From: Clostridia bacterium | GTDB taxonomy: Bacteria; Bacillota_A; Clostridia; Oscillospirales; CAG-272 | Direction of reading: 5' to 3' | NCBI GenBank assembly: GCA_017632155.1 | Contig: JAGBRZ010000024.1 | Location: 1 to 37,920, forward strand | DNA length: 37,920 nt | Shown here: positions 15,416 to 23,336 of the stretch, piece by piece | Layout of the letters: each line of letters starts with the position of its first letter | Numbering within the stretch: the stretch's first letter is position 1 | Position numbers and translations under genes: made by a program | The notes under the pieces: model-generated | The model's database searches: none | The model's input: only the letters and a program-made list of their open reading frames with translations | Told to the model about the DNA's origin: nothing

Positions 15416-16203
15416 TGGCTTTCTTCAATTACCATACGCATACAACCTACTGTGACGGCAAAAGCACGCCCGAGGAGATCGTTCTTGAGGCGATTAGGCT
15501 CGGGATGGACACAATTGGCTTTTCGGGTCACGCTCCCTGTCCCGGTGCGGAGGATTACTCCGTGCGTGATCTTGATGGGTACAACGAATGCATAGAGCGT
15601 TTGAAGGATAAGTATTCGGATAAGATCAAAATACTTCGCGGTATTGAGAGGGATATTTTTGCATACGACGATAATCACGATTACGATTACGTTATCGGCG
15701 CATTTCATAACTTATACGTTGACGGCAAATTTTACGCGACAGACCGTTCACCCGAGATCATACAGGCGAGCATTGATGAGCTTTGCGGCGGCGATGCCGA
15801 AGCTTTTGCAATTCGTTATATGGGATTTGCAAAAGATATCGCGCGCGTTACCGGTTGCGATATCATAGCGCATATGGATCTTGTCACAAAGTTCAACGGT
15901 GACGGTGAAAATAAGCTCTTTGACGTGCGTTCAGAGGCTTATCTCGCGGCTGTCCGTGAAGCAATTGACGAAAATATGAAGCTCTGCAATCTCTTTGAGA
16001 TCAATGCGGGTGCGATCAGCCGCGGTTGGCGCAAGACTCCGTACCCCGATCCCGCGATACTTGATATCATTTACGATGCGGGCGGCAAGGTGACCTACGG
16101 CGCGGATTCTCACGCGAAAGAAACACTGCTTCTCGGATTCGATCAGGCGGAAGAACTTGCAAAGAAGCATGGCTTTGGAAGCCTTACAAGATTGAAAATT
16201 TAA
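15415..16203 (+). CDS. hisK: HisK, PHP-family histidinol-phosphatase
   Basis: This 262-residue metal-dependent phosphatase supplies the histidinol-phosphate phosphatase step that monofunctional HisB lacks. PHP metal ligands are in NYHTHTTYCDGKST (residues 5-9), FSGHAPCP, RGIERDI, GAFHN, IAHMDLVTKF and the C-terminal TYGADSHAKE. It starts on the last base of the hisIE stop (TAATG) with AGGAG upstream, and a strong terminator follows. It completes the pathway: no his step is missing in this operon. Confidence 0.94.
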   Translation: MAFFNYHTHTTYCDGKSTPEEIVLEAIRLGMDTIGFSGHAPCPGAEDYSVRDLDGYNECIERLKDKYSDKIKILRGIERDIFAYDDNHDYDYVIGAFHNLYVDGKFYATDRSPEIIQASIDELCGGDAEAFAIRYMGFAKDIARVTGCDIIAHMDLVTKFNGDGENKLFDVRSEAYLAAVREAIDENMKLCNLFEINAGAISRGWRKTPYPDPAILDIIYDAGGKVTYGADSHAKETLLLGFDQAEELAKKHGFGSLTRLKI

Positions 16204-16208
16204 TAATC

Positions 16209-16243
16209 AAAAAGCCGAGGATGAAAATTTCTCGGCTTTTTTT
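16209..16243 (+). terminator. Rho-independent terminator of the his operon
   Basis: A perfect stem AAAGCCGAG/CTCGGCTTT (right arm starting 16231) with an 11-nt loop and a long T-run lies 6 nt after the hisK stop. Confidence 0.93.
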
Positions 16244-16321
16244 GAGAAAATTTTTGAAAAAGCGGAACTTTTTTGCGGTTTTGGCGTCTTTATTAGTGAA
16301 GAAACCGAAAGGAGAACGAAA

Positions 16322-16771
16322 ATGAAGAAAATATCTTTTTTGACATTGCTTGCGTTGTGCCTTTTTGTGATCTCGTGCGGGGAAGAATATTCTTGCGGCG
16401 GTCCGCCCCCTGAGATCACTGTGCTTCCCGAAAGTGAAGAAACGTCTGCCCCTGTGGAAACTACAGCGTTAATAACGCATATTCTCGTCGATTGGATGGA
16501 TTTTGTGCGCGTGAACGGCAAAACTTACGATGGCGCTTGGGAAAACAAAGAGGTTGACGAATCACGGATCGGCGAAAAACTCGGTGAGATACTTTATAAA
16601 GTAAAGTCTTATTATGAAAGCGAAGAAGAACTGCATCAAGCAGACAAACGCGATTTTACAGCCGCTTTCAGACCGATCGGTTGTGAGATATTCTCTGTAA
16701 AGGATGACGAAAATTCAATCGTGGTTCTGGATGACGGAAAATACTATCTTTATAACGCAAACAGTGATTAA
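16322..16771 (+). CDS. Small predicted lipoprotein of unknown function
   Basis: A 149-residue secreted protein. The N-terminus is a signal peptide, MKKISFLTLLALCLF, ending in the lipobox VISC, so Cys19 would be lipidated. An acidic, Thr/Ser/Pro-rich linker follows, typical of a spacer from the membrane. Residues 55-149 form a small soluble domain (DFVRVNGKTYDGAW, RPIGCEIFSVKDDEN, DGKYYLYNANSD) that is predicted mostly beta and that I do not recognise. An AAAGGAG precedes the ATG. No strong promoter is visible in the 78 nt between the his terminator and this start, and no terminator follows it. Confidence 0.82.
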   Translation: MKKISFLTLLALCLFVISCGEEYSCGGPPPEITVLPESEETSAPVETTALITHILVDWMDFVRVNGKTYDGAWENKEVDESRIGEKLGEILYKVKSYYESEEELHQADKRDFTAAFRPIGCEIFSVKDDENSIVVLDDGKYYLYNANSD

Positions 16772-16826
16772 AATTCCAATAAAATGTAAATTTGCATCAA
16801 TTTAATGAAAAAATAAAAGATTTTTC

Positions 16827-16855
16827 TTGACATTTGGCTAATATAGAGGTATAAT
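16827..16855 (+). promoter_or_regulatory. Consensus promoter for the CofE-like gene
   Basis: TTGACA (16827-16832), exactly 17 nt, and TATAAT (16850-16855) form a perfect consensus sigma-A promoter, 69 nt upstream of the start codon. It points to strong constitutive expression of the following gene. Confidence 0.92.
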
Positions 16856-16923
16856 ATATTGTAAGTTTCCTTTTTGAGATTTACATAAATTTGTATTCTA
16901 ACACCAAGGAAGGTGAAATATTT

Positions 16924-18114
16924 ATGGCAAGACTTATCGGAACAGTTTCAAGAGGCGTTCGCGCACCTATTATCAAGGTAGGCGATGATATCGCTACTAT
17001 CGTTGCAGACAGCGTTATTGAAGCAGCAAAGTCGGAAAATCTTGAGATTCGCGACCGCGACGTTATCGCGATGACCGAATCTATCGTTGCCCGTGCTCAG
17101 GGTAACCTCGCAAGCATCGATCAAATTGCGGCAGATGTCCGCGCAAAATTCCCCGGCGGAGAGGCTGCTATCGTATTCCCCATTCTCTCCCGTAACCGTT
17201 TCTCTATCTGCCTTAAGGGTATCGCAAAGGGACTTAAGTCCATCATTATCATGCTTTCATACCCTGCGGATGAGGTAGGAAACCATCTCATTGACATTGA
17301 CGTTTTTGACAGATCCGGTGTAAATCCCGTTACTGACGTTCTCACGGAAGAGAAGTACCGTGAGCTTTTCGGTTACCACAAGCACACCTTTACCGGCGTT
17401 GACTATATCGAATACTACCGCGAGCTTGTTGAGTCCTGCGGCTGTGAGTGCAAGATCATTCTTGCCAACGATGTAAGAGCTATTCTTAACTATACAAAGC
17501 ACGTTATCTGCGCAGATATCCACACCCGCTTCCGCAACAAGAAGCTTCTCAAGGATGCAGGTGCAGAGACCGTTTACGGTATGGATGATATTCTTTCCGC
17601 GCCCGTTAACGGAAGCGGATACAACGAAAACTACGGTCTTCTCGGCTCTAACAAGTCCACTGAGGAAGTTGTTAAGCTCTTCCCCAGAGATTGTCAGCCC
17701 GTTGTTGATGCTGTAAGAGACAAGATCCTTGCCGCTACCGGCAAGTGCGTTGAAGTAATGGTTTACGGCGACGGCGCATTCAAGGATCCCGTAGGAAAGA
17801 TCTGGGAGCTTGCAGACCCCTGCGTATCTCCCGCTTATACCGCAGGACTCGAGGGAACTCCCAACGAGATCAAGCTCAAGTACCTTGCTGATAACGAGTA
17901 TGCTAACCTCTCCGGCGAGGAGCTCAAGGCTGCTATCTCAGAGAGAATCAAGGCGAAGAATTCTAACCTTTACGGTCAGATGGCTTCTCAGGGAACCACT
18001 CCCAGAAGACTCACCGACCTTATCGGTACTCTTTGCGACCTTACCTCCGGTTCCGGTGACAAGGGAACTCCCATCGTTTGGATCCAGGGTTACTTCGATA
18101 ACTATACAAACTAA
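16924..18114 (+). CDS. CofE-like protein (F420-0:gamma-glutamyl ligase superfamily)
   Basis: This 396-residue protein resembles the coenzyme F420-0:gamma-glutamyl ligase superfamily: IIKVGDDIATIVADSVIEA, then RDRDVIAMTESIVARAQGN, and later VMVYGDGAFKDPVGKIWELADP. In true CofE, GTP-dependent glutamate addition occurs; this version is longer than the archaeal enzyme (about 250), and no F420 gene lies nearby, so the substrate is probably different. The ATG at 16924 is preferred over an upstream TTG because AAGGAAGGTG precedes it. It stands alone between its own consensus promoter and a strong terminator, and its codon choice (GTT, CTT, AAG, GAG) looks that of a well-expressed gene. Family call good, reaction unknown. 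Confidence 0.85.
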   Translation: MARLIGTVSRGVRAPIIKVGDDIATIVADSVIEAAKSENLEIRDRDVIAMTESIVARAQGNLASIDQIAADVRAKFPGGEAAIVFPILSRNRFSICLKGIAKGLKSIIIMLSYPADEVGNHLIDIDVFDRSGVNPVTDVLTEEKYRELFGYHKHTFTGVDYIEYYRELVESCGCECKIILANDVRAILNYTKHVICADIHTRFRNKKLLKDAGAETVYGMDDILSAPVNGSGYNENYGLLGSNKSTEEVVKLFPRDCQPVVDAVRDKILAATGKCVEVMVYGDGAFKDPVGKIWELADPCVSPAYTAGLEGTPNEIKLKYLADNEYANLSGEELKAAISERIKAKNSNLYGQMASQGTTPRRLTDLIGTLCDLTSGSGDKGTPIVWIQGYFDNYTN

Positions 18115-18123
18115 TTGAATATC

Positions 18124-18164
18124 AAAAGGTACGGGAACGCCGCGGCGTTTCCCGTACCTTTTTT
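18124..18164 (+). terminator. Rho-independent terminator of the CofE-like gene
   Basis: A long GC-rich hairpin (AAAGGTACGGGA paired with TCCCGTACCTTT, with a further self-complementary core and one bulge) ends in six T. It starts 10 nt after the stop codon. Confidence 0.93.
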
Positions 18165-18176
18165 GTACTGATTTCA

Positions 18177-18210
18177 TCCTCGGTGAACGATATTTTTTCG
18201 ACACCGAGGA
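18177..18210. other. Free-standing hairpin before the dcw promoter
   Basis: A 9-bp perfect stem TCCTCGGTG/CACCGAGGA (18177-18185/18202-18210) with a 16-nt loop that can pair further (CGA/TCG). It follows the strong terminator and has only a weak T-rich tail, so it may be a back-up terminator or a processing site. The remaining 150 nt up to the dcw promoter are AT-rich with no further structure that I can support. Confidence 0.5.
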
Positions 18211-18362
18211 CTTCTTTGTATTATAAAATGTAAATAAATAACAATTATGATAATAAAAAGGAATTACAACACAAAATAGCAAATAATATAGGCTCAAATG
18301 GCCTCTCCGGTAGTATTTTGCGATAAAATTTTTGTGAATATTAAGAAATTTTCAGAAAAGAC

Positions 18363-18391
18363 TTGATTTGAGTGCTTAAATGTTATATAAT
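18363..18391 (+). promoter_or_regulatory. Promoter of the dcw cluster (mraZ promoter)
   Basis: TTGATT (18363-18368), a 17-nt spacer and a perfect TATAAT (18386-18391) put the transcription start near 18398 and leave a 160-nt leader before mraZ. It is the only good promoter before the internal ftsZ one. Confidence 0.8.
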
Positions 18392-18402
18392 AATGGCACC
18401 TA

Positions 18403-18419
18403 AAAGTGGTTAAGAATGG
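18403..18419 (+). promoter_or_regulatory. Candidate MraZ boxes
   Basis: AAAGTGG (18403-18409) and AGAATGG (18413-18419) repeat with a 10-nt period just after the predicted start of transcription. MraZ binds direct G-rich repeats of about this period upstream of its own gene in several bacteria. Further down, TGGGAATCCCA (18441-18451) and TTTCCCAC supply more G-tract half-sites. Autoregulation is inferred. Confidence 0.45.
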
Positions 18420-18561
18420 CTTAAAATACCGCGAATTGTTTGGGAATCCCATAGAATTTCCCACACTTTGGGGCGGTGAAGAAACCGATGGGCGCAAAAA
18501 TAGCTTCGGTGGAGCATAAAAACACCGCAGTGGCGCAAAATTTACGAGAGGAGAGATGAAA

Positions 18562-19011
18562 ATGGCAGGATTTATCCCGATAATGGGCAGAGCTACCCAT
18601 AATCTTGACAGTAAAAACCGAATTTTCATCCCCGCGAAGCATCGCGAGGCATTGGGAACTAACTTCGTTATTTTCCCGAACATCAAGGATAGACGCTCTC
18701 TCGTCATTTCCTCCGTCGAGTACCTTGAGGAGCTTATGAGAAAAATCAAGGAAAGCCCCAAGCTCACCGGTAAAGAAAAAGCTCAGATGATCAATTATCT
18801 CAACGGAAACGGCGATACTCTTACTCCCGATGCTCAGGGAAGAGTTGTAATCGGAGCTTCGCTCGTTGCATTTGCCGGTCTTGGAGGTCCCACCGTTATC
18901 GACGGTTGCTTCGACCACGCCGAGATCTGGCCCGAAAGCGTATTTGTCGGAACAACGCCCGAGCAGGCAGAGTTCTTTGCACAGCGTTATGAAGAAGCTG
19001 ATCTGATATGA
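18562..19011 (+). CDS. mraZ: MraZ, transcriptional regulator of the dcw cluster
   Basis: This 149-residue DNA-binding protein has two SpoVT/AbrB-like MraZ repeats. The first carries LDSKNRIFIPAKHR and the second PDAQGRVVIGASL, the DxxxR signatures of the family. Three in-frame ATGs lie within 7 nt (18556, 18559, 18562); the third is preferred because AGGAG (18549-18553) is then 8 nt away and MAGFIPIMGRATHNLDSK matches the family start. It overlaps rsmH by 4 nt (ATGA). As elsewhere it heads the dcw cluster and probably represses it. Confidence 0.95.
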   Translation: MAGFIPIMGRATHNLDSKNRIFIPAKHREALGTNFVIFPNIKDRRSLVISSVEYLEELMRKIKESPKLTGKEKAQMINYLNGNGDTLTPDAQGRVVIGASLVAFAGLGGPTVIDGCFDHAEIWPESVFVGTTPEQAEFFAQRYEEADLI

Positions 19012-19994
19012 GTAACATGAAAGAAATTAATCGTTCGGGTTCCCCTGCGGGCGGAGAATTGCCGACGTTTTCGCACAAGCCCGTATTGCTCGATGAAGTC
19101 CTTGATGCTCTCTCCTTGCACGGGGACGGGATGTTCCTTGACGGAACTGTTGGCGGCGCGGGGCATTCGAGCGCCATTGCCTCAAAGCTCACAACGGGCA
19201 AGCTGATCGCACTTGACAGAGATGATACGGCAATTGCCGTGGCAAGTGAAAGGCTTTCTCGCTTTGGGGACCGCGCCGAGGTCGTCAAATCCAACTTTGT
19301 CGATATGGCAAAGGTTTGTGTAGATAAGGGAATCGAAGCCCTTGACGGAATACTCCTTGACCTTGGAGTTTCCTCGCATCAGCTCGATACTCCCGAACGC
19401 GGATTTTCCTATATGCACGATGCACCTCTCGATATGAGAATGGACAGAACGGCGCCTCTCGATGCCGCCTACGTCGTTAACAATTATGAGAAGAGCGAGC
19501 TTATCAGGATCATCCGTGATTACGGCGAAGAAAAATTCGCAGGTAAGATCGCAGAAAAGATCTGCAAAAGAAGGGAAGAACGACCGATCGAAAGAACCGG
19601 CGAGCTCGTTGAGATAATCAAGAGTGCTTTTCCCGACGGTGGCAGATACCTCAAGCATCATCCCGCGATGAGAACCTTCCAGGCAATACGCATTGAGGTC
19701 AACGGCGAGCTTGAGATAATTGCAAAAGCCGTGAGGGATGCCGTAAGCCTTCTTGCTCCCGGCGGAAGGCTCGCGATCATCACATTCCACTCGCTTGAGG
19801 ACCGCGCGGTCAAGGAAGCCTTCGCACAACTCGCACAAGGATGTACTTGTCCCCGCGATTTCCCCGTATGTGTTTGCGGAAATAAGCCAAAAATAAAGAT
19901 AGTCAGTAAAAAACCGATAGTTTCCTCACCCGAGGAGCTCAAGGAAAATCCCCGCGCGCACAGCGCAAAGCTCAGAGTAGCGGAAAAGTTATAG
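19008..19994 (+). CDS. rsmH: RsmH, 16S rRNA m4C1402 methyltransferase
   Basis: This 328-residue SAM-dependent enzyme N4-methylates cytidine 1402 of 16S rRNA. Family motifs: SHKPVLLDEVLDAL, the SAM loop LDGTVGGAGHSSAI, ALDRDDTAI, GILLDLGVSSHQLDTPERGFSY, FQAIRIEVNGEL and the C-terminal ITFHSLEDRAVKEAF. An insert of about 20 residues starts CTCPRDFPVC, a Cys-containing segment seen in many Firmicute RsmH proteins. The ATGA overlap with mraZ is conserved in Firmicutes. The extra N-terminal 20 residues before SHKPVLL are Gly/Ser-rich. Confidence 0.97.
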   Translation: MSNMKEINRSGSPAGGELPTFSHKPVLLDEVLDALSLHGDGMFLDGTVGGAGHSSAIASKLTTGKLIALDRDDTAIAVASERLSRFGDRAEVVKSNFVDMAKVCVDKGIEALDGILLDLGVSSHQLDTPERGFSYMHDAPLDMRMDRTAPLDAAYVVNNYEKSELIRIIRDYGEEKFAGKIAEKICKRREERPIERTGELVEIIKSAFPDGGRYLKHHPAMRTFQAIRIEVNGELEIIAKAVRDAVSLLAPGGRLAIITFHSLEDRAVKEAFAQLAQGCTCPRDFPVCVCGNKPKIKIVSKKPIVSSPEELKENPRAHSAKLRVAEKL

Positions 19995-20013
19995 AGCTAA
20001 GAAGGATAATGAA

Positions 20014-20904
20014 ATGAAAAAGACTCACAGAAATTTCAGAGTTGATTACAGTTCTGCGATAAAGTCGATCGGCATCGGCGACGAAGAATTCGAATCGCTT
20101 AAGGATATACAGGCTGAACTTGAACGTCAGGTAGAGCGCGAAAGAAAGAGCGCTTCCGAATATCCCGAGTCATACAGACTTGCGGATATTATGACCTCGG
20201 TCGGCGGAAATAATTACAGAAGCGGAGACGCAGACGGTGTTCGCGTTATGACTCACGAGGACTATATGCGTATGATCGTTGCCGAAACGCGAATTCCCGA
20301 GTACGGCAAGAACCCGCGCAAGACCTACCACGTAAATCCTCGCCCCGCAACCGTTTATAACGTGCGCTCCTGCGGAGAGCGTTCGGGATCTGTTCGCGAA
20401 AGCGTTATGGCTTCCGACGGTCACAGTGTTGCTCGTGTTGAAGGCTCGGATACCACCATATCCGGCAGTGTTACAAGATTCTTTGATCAGTGGTTCCCCC
20501 AGCACACCTTCATCAAGCCGGACAGAAAGTATCGCAGACGAATGGCTTCCTCGGCGGCGGGCATTGCTTGGGTGATGATATTTGCATTCGTTGTAGCACT
20601 TCCGATCACTCTCGGCGTGCTCAAGAGCGAAGCAAGCTCGACTCTTGCAGAGAAACGCAACGAACTTGCGGCACTTGAAAATATGGAAGCAAGACTTGAG
20701 GCTGAATATGAAAGCGGACTCGACCTGCGTGAGATCGAATCTATAGCAATCAACGAGTACGGAATGATAAAGCTCAATCAGAGCACACTCAAGGTTCTCC
20801 GCCTCAATGATATTGACACTATCGAAAGCTTTTCCGAAAAAGAAGATACCTCTCTCGTTCCCGCGCTCCTCAGTGCGCTTGGAATTCGCGTAGGTAACGA
20901 ATAA
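20014..20904 (+). CDS. ftsL: FtsL-position membrane protein with a long cytoplasmic N-terminus
   Basis: This 296-residue single-pass membrane protein stands where ftsL is expected, between rsmH and the division transpeptidase. Residues 1-178 are a polar, charged cytoplasmic region (an E/K-rich stretch about 20-50 and a repeated basic KPDRKYRRR just before the membrane). Residues 179-201 are the membrane helix (AGIAWVMIFAFVVALPITL). Residues 206-236 can form a short coiled coil (TLAEKRNELAALENMEARLE), as in FtsL/DivIC. Then ESIAINEYGMIKLNQ matches the loop seen after the coiled coil in FtsL proteins. FtsL is normally about 100-130 residues, so the N-terminal extension is the oddity. The role in divisome assembly is inferred from order and topology. 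Confidence 0.8.
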   Translation: MKKTHRNFRVDYSSAIKSIGIGDEEFESLKDIQAELERQVERERKSASEYPESYRLADIMTSVGGNNYRSGDADGVRVMTHEDYMRMIVAETRIPEYGKNPRKTYHVNPRPATVYNVRSCGERSGSVRESVMASDGHSVARVEGSDTTISGSVTRFFDQWFPQHTFIKPDRKYRRRMASSAAGIAWVMIFAFVVALPITLGVLKSEASSTLAEKRNELAALENMEARLEAEYESGLDLREIESIAINEYGMIKLNQSTLKVLRLNDIDTIESFSEKEDTSLVPALLSALGIRVGNE

Positions 20905-20935
20905 AAAAGAAAAACTCAGAATAAAATTTATAAGA

Positions 20936-20963
20936 CAAGGGAAGGCAGACTCGCTTTCCCTTG
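20936..20963 (+). other. Intergenic stem-loop before the division transpeptidase gene
   Basis: In the 107-nt gap, CAAGGGAA (20936-20943) pairs with TTCCCTTG (20956-20963) around a 12-nt loop. No T-run follows, so it is not a terminator. It may protect or space the downstream message. The following gene has only a weak ribosome binding site (AGGGAT). Confidence 0.5.
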
Positions 20964-21011
20964 ACTCAAACAATTTTCGCAACAAACCGCAAAAGTAGGG
21001 ATCAAACAGAG

Positions 21012-23279
21012 ATGCAAAACGAAAAAATCGGCACGGGATTAACAATAAGAGCCTTTATCGGCCTTGCCGTAATGGCAGTTGCCTTTCTGGCGTTGATAGT
21101 TCGAATTTTTTCGCTGCAAACTGTGGATTTTGATTACTACAAAAACAAGGTTATCGATCAGCTCACCACGGAATCAACGATAATTTCCGAGCGCGGAAAT
21201 ATTTATGATTCAAACGGGATCTTGCTTGCCTCCAATAAAACGGCATACCGAATTTTCATCGCACCCAAGACGATACACGACGAGATGAAGACGGCTAAGG
21301 AAAAGGGAAAGGTTGAAAGACTTGACCTTGACGTAAAGATCAGCCGCGGGCTTTCCGAGCTTCTCGGAATCGATTACGACACGATCTACGCTATGACGGG
21401 CAAGACAAAGAGCCTTGATGCTACCGTGCTTCGCGAGGCAAATTCCGCACAAGCGGATGCGGTCCTTGGGCTTATCGCAGAGCTTAAGGTTTCAAATTGC
21501 ATCTACGTTGAGCCTATGAGCGTCAGAAATTACGCATACGGCGATCTTGCAGCACACGTGCTCGGATTTACGGGGCGCGACGGTGACGGCCTTTACGGAC
21601 TTGAATACTATTATAATAAAGAGCTTGCGGGAACTCCCGGCAAGATCATAACGGCTCGAGATGCTTACGGCAACGAAATGCCTTATAAGTATCAAAGCGT
21701 TATTGATGCGGTTGACGGGTATAATCTGAATACCACGATAAACATAAAGATTCAGGAGATCCTCGAGGAACAGCTTGAAGCGACCTATAAAGAATCGGGC
21801 GCACAGGCGGGCGTAGCCGGAATGGTTATGAACGTCAAGACCGGCGCGGTGTACGCTATGGCTACTTACCCCGATTTTGACTTGAACGATGCTTGGACAC
21901 TCAGCTCCGAATACCTCGAGCAGATGCAGGCAAGCGGGCTCGCTGAAGGGGACGAGGGTTATTCCTCACTTCGTGCGTCACTTCTCAATCAAATGTGGCA
22001 AAATAAGGCGCTGACCTTCACTTATATGCCGGGTTCGACCTTCAAGATCATCACAACCGCAATGGCTCTTGAAACCGGCGCGTCGAATCTCAACGAAACC
22101 TTTGTGTGCCGAGGCTCGCTTAACCTTTACGGAAGCGTTATCCATTGCCACAAGGTCACCGGTCACGGTAAGCTGACATTTGCGGGCGGTCTTCAGCAAT
22201 CCTGCAACCCCTGCATGATGACTCTCGCCGAACGCATCGGCAGACCAACATTTTATAGTTACGTAAGAAATTTCGGATATCTTGAAAAAACAGGCATCGA
22301 CCTCCCGGGTGAGGGCAGAAGCAGCTTTTGGGACGAAAACTCATTTGGACCCGTTGACCTTGCGGTTGCCTCCTTCGGACAAAACTTCAAGATCAGTATG
22401 ATACAGCATTTGACCGCGATCTCTGCGGTCGCAAACGGTGGAACTCTTGTAGAGCCTTATATGGTCGAGTCAATGACCGACTCGGACGGAAACACGGTTT
22501 GGCAGCACCAAACCAAAGCGATCAGACAGGTCGTTTCCACCTCTGTTTGCAAAACAGTTGCCTCGATTCTCGAGGAGGGTGTTTCGGGCAACGGAGGCTC
22601 GAGAAACGCTTACGTCGCGGGTTATCGAGTAGCGGCTAAAACGGGTACCTCCGAGAAGATCGGTGACGACGAAACACTCAGAATCGGCTCCTGCGCGGCT
22701 TTCGCGCCTGCGGAGGATCCCGAGATCGCAATCATCATCATTGTTGACGAACCCACTTGCACCAACGTTTTCGGTAGCTACGTTGCAGCACCCTACGTTG
22801 CAAATTGCCTTGAGCAGATGCTTCCCGCGCTTGGCGTTGAGGCTGTATACACCTCCTCTGAGGCTGCAAAGCTCGAGGTTGAGGTTGGCAACTATATGGG
22901 AATGATGTCCTTCACCGCCCGCGAGGCTATCCGCAAGAACGGGCTTGAGGTTGAGATCATAGGAAACGGCGAAAAGGTAACGGCTCAGGTGCCCGCCGCA
23001 GGAAGCAAGCTTTCGAAGCAAAACGGAAAGATCGTTCTTTACGTTGGCGATGCCGCGCCGAGCACCGATTTAACCGTGCCAAACGTTATCGGAATGAGCG
23101 CTTCAGCGGTCAACCGAGTCCTTATCAACGCGGGATTCAACATCAGCATTGAAGGAACAACAAATTATGACGTGGGAAGCGGAGCTGTAGTAGTTTCGCA
23201 GTATCCCGAGGCGGGAACAACCGCGACACGCGGCGACGTTATCACGGTAACCTTCCGCCACACCGACGTCAGTGACTAA
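21012..23279 (+). CDS. Class B penicillin-binding protein with two PASTA domains (FtsI/SpoVD type)
   Basis: This 755-residue septal transpeptidase crosslinks peptidoglycan with an FtsW-type glycosyltransferase. It has one N-terminal membrane helix (about 11-33), a PBP dimerisation domain (SERGNIYDSNGILLASN), and the transpeptidase with S342-T-F-K345, S397-C-N399 and K543-T-G-T. Two C-terminal PASTA domains (about 612-680 and 685-750) begin VEVGNYMGMMS and TVPNVIGMSAS. The ATG at 21012 is the first good start; the longer frame would need TTG. In Firmicutes this slot holds pbpB/ftsI or the sporulation paralogue spoVD. Only one copy is present, so it may serve vegetative division; the two cannot be told apart here. 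Confidence 0.94.
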   Translation: MQNEKIGTGLTIRAFIGLAVMAVAFLALIVRIFSLQTVDFDYYKNKVIDQLTTESTIISERGNIYDSNGILLASNKTAYRIFIAPKTIHDEMKTAKEKGKVERLDLDVKISRGLSELLGIDYDTIYAMTGKTKSLDATVLREANSAQADAVLGLIAELKVSNCIYVEPMSVRNYAYGDLAAHVLGFTGRDGDGLYGLEYYYNKELAGTPGKIITARDAYGNEMPYKYQSVIDAVDGYNLNTTINIKIQEILEEQLEATYKESGAQAGVAGMVMNVKTGAVYAMATYPDFDLNDAWTLSSEYLEQMQASGLAEGDEGYSSLRASLLNQMWQNKALTFTYMPGSTFKIITTAMALETGASNLNETFVCRGSLNLYGSVIHCHKVTGHGKLTFAGGLQQSCNPCMMTLAERIGRPTFYSYVRNFGYLEKTGIDLPGEGRSSFWDENSFGPVDLAVASFGQNFKISMIQHLTAISAVANGGTLVEPYMVESMTDSDGNTVWQHQTKAIRQVVSTSVCKTVASILEEGVSGNGGSRNAYVAGYRVAAKTGTSEKIGDDETLRIGSCAAFAPAEDPEIAIIIIVDEPTCTNVFGSYVAAPYVANCLEQMLPALGVEAVYTSSEAAKLEVEVGNYMGMMSFTAREAIRKNGLEVEIIGNGEKVTAQVPAAGSKLSKQNGKIVLYVGDAAPSTDLTVPNVIGMSASAVNRVLINAGFNISIEGTTNYDVGSGAVVVSQYPEAGTTATRGDVITVTFRHTDVSD

Positions 23280-23336
23280 AAATTAAGGATGCAAAAAATC
23301 CAAGGATGAAAAAGCAATACTTCATCGGAGGATTTC

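Noticed and set aside
16891..16923. TTG start extending the CofE-like protein
   Set aside because: There is no ribosome binding site before it, whereas AAGGAAGGTG precedes the ATG at 16924.
20961..21011. TTG start extending the class B PBP by 17 residues
   Set aside because: The TTG lies in the right arm of a stem-loop, and the ATG at 21012 gives the normal short cytoplasmic N-terminus.
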